Below, piece by piece: positions 43,339-50,011 of a stretch of DNA of 64,000 bases. The stretch is from NCBI RefSeq assembly GCF_005233875.1, contig NZ_SZPZ01000004.1, positions 434,001-498,000 of the forward strand. The letters are read 5' to 3'. Position 1 is the stretch's first letter. Each line of letters opens with the position of its first letter. Under the pieces are notes generated by a model. It did not search any database, was not told where the DNA came from, and saw only the letters and a list, made by a program, of their open reading frames with translations. Both the position numbers and the translations under genes were made by a program. This DNA comes from Kribbella jiaozuonensis. GTDB taxonomy: Bacteria > Actinomycetota > Actinomycetes > Propionibacteriales > Kribbellaceae.

Positions 43339-44097
43339 TTACGGGTTGTTGGCGACGCCCTCGTCGATCTTGAGTCCGCGGGCCGCGGTGATCCCGGCGT
43401 AGCTGACGCCCGCGATTGCCGCGCCGACGATCGGCGCGACGATGAACAGCCAGACCTGGGAGAGTGCGTCGCCGCCCGCGAACCATGCGACGCCGAGCGA
43501 GCGCGCCGGGTTGACCGACGTGTTCGTCACCGGGATGCCGACCAGGTGGATCAGCGTCAGCGAGAGTCCGATCGCGATCGGGGCGAATCCCTTCGGCGCC
43601 CGGTCGTCGGTGGCGCCGAGGATCACGTACAGGAAGAAAGCCGTCAGGACGATCTCGACAATCGCGCAGGCCAGCAGCGAGTAACCACCCGGCGAACGGT
43701 CACCGTAGCCGTTGCTCGCGAATCCGCTGTCGTGCGCACTGAAACCATCCTTGCCACTGGCAACGGCCAGCAGAATGGCGCCGGCCGCGCTGGCCGCGAC
43801 AATCTGGGTGACGATGTACGTCGGCACCCATTTCCACTCGATCCGCTTCGCGACCGCGAGGCCGATCGTCACCGCCGGGTTGAAATGACCGCCGGAGACA
43901 TGGCCGACGGCGTACGCCATGGTCAGCACGGTCAGGCCGAAGGCCAACGCCACGCCGAGATAGCCGATACCGACAGAAACCTTGTCCGGGTTGAGCACGA
44001 CACCGGCCAGCACGGCGGCACCGCAGCCGCCGAACACCAGCCAGAATGTCCCGAGAAATTCCGCACCGATCCGAGCCGCAGGACTGGGTGATTCCAC
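43339..44097 (-). CDS. aqpZ: Aquaporin (MIP family, AqpZ-like)
   Basis: The 252-residue channel has six membrane segments and two NPA half-helices, in GHVSGGHFNPAVTIGLAV and TNTSVNPARSLGVAWF. The second motif, NPARS, is that of water channels (AqpZ type) rather than glycerol facilitators, which usually have NPARD. It begins with ESPSPAARIGAEFLGTFWLV, the usual first helix. It should carry water across the cytoplasmic membrane. The promoter lies in the 73-base gap from the upstream DUF4091 gene, which holds a strong inverted repeat. Confidence 0.9.
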   Translation of the reverse strand: MESPSPAARIGAEFLGTFWLVFGGCGAAVLAGVVLNPDKVSVGIGYLGVALAFGLTVLTMAYAVGHVSGGHFNPAVTIGLAVAKRIEWKWVPTYIVTQIVAASAAGAILLAVASGKDGFSAHDSGFASNGYGDRSPGGYSLLACAIVEIVLTAFFLYVILGATDDRAPKGFAPIAIGLSLTLIHLVGIPVTNTSVNPARSLGVAWFAGGDALSQVWLFIVAPIVGAAIAGVSYAGITAARGLKIDEGVANNP

Positions 44098-44121
44098 GAC
44101 TGCCTCCTTGTGACCCCCGTT

Positions 44122-44159
44122 GAGTTGATGCCCTGGGTGTCACAGTAAGGCATCAACTC
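44122..44159. promoter_or_regulatory. Inverted repeat upstream of aquaporin gene (terminator or operator)
   Basis: GAGTTGATGCC (44122-44132) and GGCATCAACTC (44149-44159) form a perfect 11-bp inverted repeat with a 16-base loop. It begins 25 bases upstream of the aquaporin start and lies just after the DUF4091 stop. No T-run follows on either strand, so an operator is at least as likely as a terminator. Confidence 0.5.
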
Positions 44160-44170
44160 GTCACATTTGG

Positions 44171-45823
44171 TTAACCTGCAGTCGTGGTCAATGCGGTGGT
44201 CATCCGGCGGCGGGATTCGTAGTAGTGCTCCGGGTCGAGCACCGGGCGGTCGAACCGCAGCGTGCGATCGGGGTCGATCACGTCCAGCGCCGCCGTACCG
44301 CCGTGGGCCGCGCGGATCGCCTGCAGCGCGCGGTGGTCCCACATCGCCTGCGCGAAGACGCGGTGGCGGATCGACGGCCACGGCGTACCGTCCGGGCCTG
44401 GGTAGACCGCGAAAGCGTCACCGGACGGGAAGGCGCCGCCGGCCGAGGTGTCCGCGAACGGGTCGACCCGCCGGATCGCGTGCCAGGTGTACCAGAAGTT
44501 GAATCCCCAGTGCAGGAAGCCGTCCACACCGGACGCGAACAGCTGGTGTCCGAGCGCACGGTTGCGCGCCGAGGGCATCCCGATGAACCGGTTGGCGACG
44601 TCGCGATCCTGCGAGACGCAGTAGTAGACCCACAGGCGCTCCGGCCGCTCGGCGAGGAACGGCTCGACATGGTCGGTCGCGACGACGGGCACCGCGACGG
44701 CCCCAGAGGTGTAGAACGAGTGCTCGCTCAGGGCGTCCACGACCGTCCAGCCCTTCAGCAGATCGGCGACGACGGCCTTCGCGGCGAGGTACGTCGCGAG
44801 CCCGTCTTCGCCCGACGGCTCGTCCGAGATGTGGAAGACGACGTGGTCGCGGTCCCACTCCTCGTCAAGCACGGCCTGCAGCGCCGGCAGCAGCGCTTCC
44901 ATCAGCGTCCGGTACCGACCGTCGGTCGCGGGAACGTCCCAGCCGAAGGCGCGCTCCCGGTTCACGATGATGCCCGGTGTGGCCTTTGCTCCCCATTGGG
45001 TGAAGAGATGTGCGACCTCGACGCCGGTGATCCCCGTACGCCGGCAGAGCTCGAGCCAGCGTCGCAGCCGGTCGAAGCCGAACTCGTACCCGTCGCCGGT
45101 CTCCGTGATGTCGACGAGCTGCACCACGGTCCGGTACGAACCGACCGCGGTGTCGAGCGGCGGCGTCCACACCGGCGCGAGCAGCGACGTCGCGCCCATC
45201 TCTGCCGCGGATGCCATGAACCGCTCGACGACGTTCCAATGCTCTTCGCTGAACACCTCGAGGCCGTAGTGATCCGCGAGCGCGTCGAGGTGCATCCAAT
45301 GGCTCGACACGATGTCGAGCGGCGGCAGCTCGATCGGGGTGAGCTCGACACTGACCGACGCGCGATGCAGCTCGCGGCCGTCGGACGAGCTCATCACGAT
45401 CGTGAGTTCATGTACGCCGGTCCGCGCCGGATCGGTCGTGGTGACGTCGAACCACAACGCACCCCAGGCGCCGAACCGGACCGGAACCTCGCCGTTCGGG
45501 ATCGGGCGGAGCAGGTCCGGATACAGGCCGGGCTCGTCGAACTCGTAGCCGTCGTCGTGTCCGGGGAGAGCGACGAACGAGCAGGGCACGAGCTCCACGC
45601 ACGACACCGCGACCAGGTCAGCCGCCGTACCTTCGACCCGCACCTGGAGCGGGCTGGGGTCGCGGAACGTCGGCTCGAGCGGCGGCCGGTACGCAAGCTG
45701 GAACGACGCCGGCTCGCCGAGGAACGCCTGGAACCTCGTCCCCTCGCCCACGGGACGTGGGTCCCGCACCGCGTGCACCTTCACGAGCGCGTCGCAGACA
45801 ACAAACTCCCACGTCCCGGCCAC
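44171..45823 (-). CDS. DUF4091 domain protein, glycoside hydrolase-like
   Basis: The 550-residue protein has an N-terminal beta domain and a DUF4091-type TIM-barrel region from about residue 165 (SSHWMHLDALADHYGLEVFS, VAHLFTQWGAKATPG, HVVFHISDEPSGEDG). A conserved late segment, GVDGFLHWGFNFWYTW, lies before the C-terminus. DUF4091 proteins are glycoside hydrolase-like; ISDEP probably carries a catalytic acidic residue. No signal peptide is visible with the GTG at 45823. An inverted repeat (45866-45885) lies upstream. The substrate is unknown. Confidence 0.83.
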   Translation of the reverse strand: MAGTWEFVVCDALVKVHAVRDPRPVGEGTRFQAFLGEPASFQLAYRPPLEPTFRDPSPLQVRVEGTAADLVAVSCVELVPCSFVALPGHDDGYEFDEPGLYPDLLRPIPNGEVPVRFGAWGALWFDVTTTDPARTGVHELTIVMSSSDGRELHRASVSVELTPIELPPLDIVSSHWMHLDALADHYGLEVFSEEHWNVVERFMASAAEMGATSLLAPVWTPPLDTAVGSYRTVVQLVDITETGDGYEFGFDRLRRWLELCRRTGITGVEVAHLFTQWGAKATPGIIVNRERAFGWDVPATDGRYRTLMEALLPALQAVLDEEWDRDHVVFHISDEPSGEDGLATYLAAKAVVADLLKGWTVVDALSEHSFYTSGAVAVPVVATDHVEPFLAERPERLWVYYCVSQDRDVANRFIGMPSARNRALGHQLFASGVDGFLHWGFNFWYTWHAIRRVDPFADTSAGGAFPSGDAFAVYPGPDGTPWPSIRHRVFAQAMWDHRALQAIRAAHGGTAALDVIDPDRTLRFDRPVLDPEHYYESRRRMTTALTTTAG

Positions 45824-45865
45824 AGCAGACCACCATCCCGTTCCTCTGCGCAATAGTGGCTCCTA

Positions 45866-45885
45866 TGATGCAGATCCGCGCATCA
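45866..45885. promoter_or_regulatory. Inverted repeat before the DUF4091 gene
   Basis: TGATGC-N8-GCATCA is a perfect 6-bp inverted repeat. It starts 42 bases upstream of the DUF4091 start codon and overlaps the stop codon of the upstream lactonase-like gene. It may be an operator, but a chance match cannot be ruled out. Confidence 0.35.
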
Positions 45886-47001
45886 ATGCACAATGCCGCT
45901 GGTGGCGAGGCCTGCCGTCCCGGCGGTCGTCGCGCCGCCGATGTCCTGCTGCTTCGTCAGCGTGCCGTCGTGGTGGACGGCGTACGACGCGACCGAGCCG
46001 TTCGACAGGCGCACGTACAGGAACTGGCCGTCGGGGCTGAGCGCCGCGTCGGATCCGCCGGCGCTGGTCGGAGCCGCTACCGACGCCAGCAGGTGCAGCC
46101 GCCCGTCGGAACTGATGCGGTACGACGAGATCGAGGCGCTCGCCGCGTTGACCGTGAAGGCGTAGTCGCGGGTGACGACGAGCCAGCACGCCGCGGCCTG
46201 CTGGTCAGCGACCGAAGCGCTGATCGTCCGCACCTGGTTGCCGTGCACGGAGTACGACGAGACCGCTGACGGGCCGGCTTCGGAGACGATCGCATCGCCA
46301 CGACGGTCGAAGTCGAATCCGTACGGCGTGACGCCGGCAGAGTGATGCGGCGTGGCCGACCCGGCGTACCCGTTGTGCACGGCGAACGTGTCGATCGTCT
46401 GGTCACCCTTGTGCGTGACGACCAGGCTCCGGCCGTCGGGAGTGAACGAGACCTGTGCGGCCGCCGTCGGGGTCGCGCCGGACTTGCTGAGCGACCTGGT
46501 GGAGTGCGGCAACGGCTGCAGGCGCCCGTCGTGGCTGACCCGGAGGCCGCTGATGGTTTCGCTGTTCTGGTTCAGGACGTACACGACCCCGTGGCGGACG
46601 GTGACGCTGACCGGCAGGTCGCCGCCGCTGGGTGCGACATCGCGGCGTACGAGACCCCGGTCGGTGATGGCGAGTGTCGACACCGTGTCGTCGCCGCCGT
46701 TCACTGCGAACAGCAGGTTGCCGTCGCGCACCAGTCCGTACTGCGAAGCAAGCGACGCACCGAGCCCGCGACCACCGGTCGCGACCGTGGCACCGACGCG
46801 CAACCGGCCGTCACGCAGCCGATCGAAGACCTGGACCGCGTTGCCGGCGGTCGCGTTCGTCGTCTCGAACACGTGACCGACGACCACGTCGCCGCCGGAC
46901 CGTCCGTCCACTGCGGCGTTCGCGGGCGCGGCGGCCAGCAATGACGCCACCGCAACGGCGGCGAAAGCAGGCGCCAGCAACCGGGCAGACTGAATGGGCA
47001 T
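45883..47001 (-). CDS. Secreted lactonase-like beta-propeller protein
   Basis: The 372-residue protein has a Sec-type signal peptide (RLLAPAFAAVAVASLLAAAPANA, cleavage near residue 29). A seven-bladed propeller of the lactonase (YbhE/PGL-like) type follows. Repeated blades read as NLLFAVNGGDDTVSTLAI, GVVYVLNQNSETISGLRV and YAFTVNAASASISSYRIS. Family members include 6-phosphogluconolactonases, but an exported form like this is of unknown role. GAGGAG lies seven bases before the ATG at 47001. Confidence 0.85.
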   Translation of the reverse strand: MPIQSARLLAPAFAAVAVASLLAAAPANAAVDGRSGGDVVVGHVFETTNATAGNAVQVFDRLRDGRLRVGATVATGGRGLGASLASQYGLVRDGNLLFAVNGGDDTVSTLAITDRGLVRRDVAPSGGDLPVSVTVRHGVVYVLNQNSETISGLRVSHDGRLQPLPHSTRSLSKSGATPTAAAQVSFTPDGRSLVVTHKGDQTIDTFAVHNGYAGSATPHHSAGVTPYGFDFDRRGDAIVSEAGPSAVSSYSVHGNQVRTISASVADQQAAACWLVVTRDYAFTVNAASASISSYRISSDGRLHLLASVAAPTSAGGSDAALSPDGQFLYVRLSNGSVASYAVHHDGTLTKQQDIGGATTAGTAGLATSGIVH

Positions 47002-47124
47002 GGAAATTCTCCTCACGCAGGGAATCACTGGAACGCCTTTGACAGTAGGACTTTCCGCGATCCCCGAGAGGATTTTCCGAGCACGGTAAGGATGCCGTTA
47101 TCACCGCTATTTCGTTCGCAAAAC

Positions 47125-47391
47125 TTAAGGCGACTGTTCCTGGCGGGCGCGGGACCTGTTGCGTCTCAGCGCGCGGCGTTCGAGTTCGTCGAGGCCGCCC
47201 CAGATGCCGGCGTCCTGGCCGGTGCGCAGCGCCCAGTCGAGGCAGGTGTCGGCTACCTCGCAGCGGCGGCAGACCTCCTTCGCGGACTCGATCTGCTGCA
47301 GTGCCGGTCCCGTCGTACCGAGTGGGAAGAACAGCTCGGGATCCTCGGCAGTGCAGGCACCTCGCTGCTGCCAGCGGTTGGTGGGCTTCAT
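47125..47391 (-). CDS. WhiB-family iron-sulfur transcription factor
   Basis: The 88-residue WhiB protein has four cysteines for a 4Fe-4S cluster: C13 in RGACTAEDPELFFP, then C41, C44 and C50 in CRRCEVADTC. The turn GIWGG and a basic C-terminus (RRALRRNRSRAR) that contacts DNA or sigma factor follow. These proteins sense redox or gases and control transcription with SigA. GAGGAGGTCGAG precedes the ATG at 47391, so it is a separate gene although the frame is open further upstream. The upstream neighbour is a frameshifted Rv1733c-like gene. Confidence 0.92.
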   Translation of the reverse strand: MKPTNRWQQRGACTAEDPELFFPLGTTGPALQQIESAKEVCRRCEVADTCLDWALRTGQDAGIWGGLDELERRALRRNRSRARQEQSP

Positions 47392-47426
47392 CTCGACCTC
47401 CTCGGTCGACGCGACGAGGTCGTCGG

Positions 47427-48027
47427 CTAGGACTGGCGGCCGGTCCAGCGGGGTGCGACCCGTCGCCATTCGCGGGCCCATTCGTCGGCGCGGTGGCGGT
47501 CGAGTGGGCGGCGGGCGAGGCGGAACGCGGCGAAGATGGCCGGCCAGGCGATCAGTGGGAAGGTCAATGCGATCGCGGTCCCGAGGGCCGCGCTGTCGCT
47601 GGAGGTGGGTGGGGCGCCCCGCCTGGTCGATCCAGATCAGCACGTCGGCGTTCACCGCAGTACCGAGCAAGACGTCTGTCTTTCCTTCGTGAGACGTGCC
47701 TGCTGAGTCCTGCCACTTGACCCGAACCGACGTGGTGCTGAGGCCCAAGGTGGACGGTACGGCGTTGGCCGTGCTCTCGAGCGTTCGCGCGTGGACCTGG
47801 TGGACGCTCGCACGTTCCTCGGCCGCGGACTCCGCGGCGTGATCGTGCAGCGTCGTACCGAGGGCTGCTGCTGCGGGGATCACCAGCAGGGCGACCACGA
47901 CCGCGACCAGCAAGAACGCTGCCTCGATCCGGTCGACCCTTCGGCGCAGCGGATTGTGGCCGAAGCTCAGTCGCCGCAGCTGCATCATGACGAACAGCTC
48001 GGCACGGTGTTGCGGCGTGGAACTCAT
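47427..48027 (-). pseudogene. Rv1733c-like membrane protein gene with a single-base frameshift
   Basis: From the ATG at 48027 (Shine-Dalgarno GGGGAG) about 137 codons are intact. They encode a membrane helix (IEAAFLLVAVVVALLVIPAA) and an extracellular part (VRVKWQDSAGTSHEGKTDVL, ADVLIWIDQAG), as in actinobacterial Rv1733c-like proteins. Near 47615 the frame moves by one base. The shifted frame continues with DSAALGTAIALTFPLIAWPA (second helix) and WAREWRRVAPRWTG, ending at a TAG (47427-47429). The extra base lies in a C-rich run. Restored, the protein would have about 199 residues. Left as is, the first frame runs on into the WhiB gene. Confidence 0.75.
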
Positions 48028-48077
48028 CGCGCTCCCCTATCTGCTTCACAACCTATGACCGCAGAAGTGCGACCGGT

Positions 48078-48092
48078 GTGACGTGATGTCAC
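48078..48092. promoter_or_regulatory. Inverted repeat before the esterase gene
   Basis: GTGAC-N5-GTCAC is a perfect 5-bp inverted repeat, about 72 bases upstream of the esterase start codon and about 50 bases from the divergent Rv1733c-like start. Its sequence resembles CRP/FNR-family sites, but the spacer is not exact. The match is short and could be chance. Confidence 0.3.
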
Positions 48093-48163
48093 GAACTGCG
48101 CCGCTACCCGGACTTCGAAGCAGGCGACCCGTTGGCGCCCAGACACCGGAAGGACGCATCTCC

Positions 48164-49114
48164 ATGAGCAAGCATTTCCTCGAGCCGGCGGCCCAGGAGT
48201 TCGCAGACGCAACGGCGAAGCCGCCGTTCCTGTACGAGCTCGGACCGGCCGGCGCCCGCAAGGTCCTCGACGACGTCCAGGCGGCCCCGATCGCCAAACT
48301 CGACGTCAGCGAGAAGTGGATCACCGTCCCGGCCGAGGTCGGCGACGTCCAGGTCCGGATCGTCAAACCCGTCGACGCGACCGGCTCGCTGCCGACCGTG
48401 CTGTACATGCACGGCGGCGGCTGGGTGCTGGGCAACGCCGGCACCCATGACCGGCTCGTGCGCGAACTGGCGGTCGGCGCGAACGCGGCCATCGTCTTCG
48501 TGGAGTACGACCGGTCGCCCGAGGCGCAGTACCCGGTCGCGATCGAGCAGGGCTACGCGACCGCGCAGTGGATCACGCAACACGGAGCGACCGAGGGCCT
48601 GGACGCATCACGGCTTGCAGTCGCGGGCGATTCCGTCGGCGGGAACATGACGACCGTGCTGACGCTGATGGCCAAGGAGCGGGGCGACGTCACGTTCGTC
48701 CACCAGTCGATGTACTACCCGGTCACCGATGCCGGACAGGACACGGACAGCTACCTCGAGTTCGCCGACGGCCCGTTCCTCAGCGCCAAGGGAATGGCGT
48801 GGTTCTGGGACTGCTACCTGCCGGACGAGTCCAAGCGCTCGGAGATCACCGCGTCTCCGCTGCGGGCGACGACGGAGCAACTGTCCGGGCTGCCGGAGGC
48901 ATTCCTGATCGTCGACGAGAACGACGTACTCCGGGACGAGGGCGAGGCGTACGGACGCAAGCTGCTCGAGGCCGGCGTACGGACGACCTTCGTCCGCTAC
49001 AACGGCATCCTGCACGACTTCATGATGGTGAACCCGCTGCGTGAAACCGCCGCCACCACGGGTGCCGTCGAGCAGGCGATCCACATCCTCCGCAAAGCGC
49101 TCGGCACCAACTGA
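48164..49114 (+). CDS. HSL-family alpha/beta hydrolase (acetyl esterase/lipase-like)
   Basis: The 316-residue protein belongs to the hormone-sensitive lipase group: oxyanion motif YMHGGGWVLGN, nucleophile in AVAGDSVGGNMTTV, acid region LIVDENDVLRDEGEAY and histidine in NGILHDFMM. No signal peptide is visible, so it acts in the cytoplasm on short-chain esters or related compounds. GGAAGGACG precedes the ATG at 48164. A strong hairpin follows the stop codon. Confidence 0.88.
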   Translation: MSKHFLEPAAQEFADATAKPPFLYELGPAGARKVLDDVQAAPIAKLDVSEKWITVPAEVGDVQVRIVKPVDATGSLPTVLYMHGGGWVLGNAGTHDRLVRELAVGANAAIVFVEYDRSPEAQYPVAIEQGYATAQWITQHGATEGLDASRLAVAGDSVGGNMTTVLTLMAKERGDVTFVHQSMYYPVTDAGQDTDSYLEFADGPFLSAKGMAWFWDCYLPDESKRSEITASPLRATTEQLSGLPEAFLIVDENDVLRDEGEAYGRKLLEAGVRTTFVRYNGILHDFMMVNPLRETAATTGAVEQAIHILRKALGTN

Positions 49115-49125
49115 ACCGACCCTTC

Positions 49126-49159
49126 GATGCCGCGTCACCGTCCCGGGTGACGCGGCATC
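49126..49159 (+). terminator. Strong hairpin terminator after the esterase gene
   Basis: GATGCCGCGTCACC (49126-49139) and GGTGACGCGGCATC (49146-49159) form a perfect 14-bp stem with a 6-base loop, 11 bases after the esterase stop. No T-run follows, as is common in actinobacteria. Confidence 0.8.
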
Positions 49160-49311
49160 CGCACGTTGCAGAGGGCAACCACGTGGTGGGCCCCACGCAT
49201 ACGTGGTGTTCGCGACTACGTAGCTGCCCACGTCCTTCAGCGGCGCGACCACGGAGCCTCCGGCCGGATCGTGGATCCAAGCGCACGACGAGCCGGAGAG
49301 GAGCCGGAACC

Positions 49312-49956
49312 GTGAACGCCACAGTGTCGGAGCAGCGGTATGACGGAGACAGCGGCGACCTGGACGAGGCGGTCGCAACCTTTCTGGAAGTCCGTCCGCG
49401 ACTGCTGGCGATCGCGTACCGCTTCCTCTCCAGCGCGAGCGACGCCGAGGACCTGGTGCAGGAGACCTGGCTGCGCTGGCAGCGCACGGACCGTACGGTC
49501 GTCGAGAATCCGCAGGCACTCCTGGCGACGATGACCACACGGCTCGCGATCAACGTCTGCCAGTCCGCCCGGCGTCGCCACGAGACCCCGATGACGTCTG
49601 CGGCGGCCGAGCGCATCGACGACGGCGAGGACCCGGCGACCACAGCCGAGCAGAGCGACGCCGTCGAACACGCAGTACTCCTGGTCCTTCAGAGCCTGTC
49701 CCCCAGGGAACGTGCGGCGTTCGTACTTCGTGAGGCTTTCGACTACTCGTACGGACAGGTCGCGGAGTTCCTCCACCTCGGTACGGCGAACAGCAGGCAG
49801 CTGGTCTGCCGGGCGCGGCGACGGATCGCGACCGACAAGCCGACGATCGTCAGCACAGAGTCACACCAGCACTTCGTGCACGCGTTCCTCGACGCAGCAC
49901 GAGCCGGTGATCTGACCGGATTCGAAGAGCTCCTGACCGCCGATCTGGTCGCTTGA
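49312..49956 (+). CDS. ECF41/SigJ-like sigma factor lacking its SnoaL-like tail
   Basis: The 214-residue protein has the sigma-70 region 2 (LLAIAYRFLSSASDAEDLVQETWLRW) and region 4 (SLSPRERAAFVLREAFDYSY, YGQVAEFLHLGTANSRQLV) of ECF41/SigJ-type sigma factors. These usually have about 290 residues, with a C-terminal SnoaL-like domain that modulates activity. Here the protein stops soon after that domain should begin (SHQHFVHAFLDAARAGDLTG), and no continuation is visible downstream. The GTG at 49312 follows GAGAGGAG. The target genes are unknown; it is followed by an LAL regulator gene. Confidence 0.85.
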   Translation: MNATVSEQRYDGDSGDLDEAVATFLEVRPRLLAIAYRFLSSASDAEDLVQETWLRWQRTDRTVVENPQALLATMTTRLAINVCQSARRRHETPMTSAAAERIDDGEDPATTAEQSDAVEHAVLLVLQSLSPRERAAFVLREAFDYSYGQVAEFLHLGTANSRQLVCRARRRIATDKPTIVSTESHQHFVHAFLDAARAGDLTGFEELLTADLVA

Positions 49957-50011
49957 TTGCACCTGCTCATCGAGCGCGGATAGGCTCACTGACTGGGCAG
50001 TGGAAGGTCGG

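Noticed and set aside
47125..48027. One protein joining a membrane domain to WhiB
   Set aside because: The fusion depends on the one-base shift near 47615. WhiB has its own Shine-Dalgarno and ATG at 47391, and the membrane gene has its own C-terminus and stop in the shifted frame.
49179..49208. Two ACGTGGTG copies 20 bp apart before the sigma factor gene
   Set aside because: No match to known ECF41 promoter elements and no symmetry with the start site; probably chance in GC-rich DNA.
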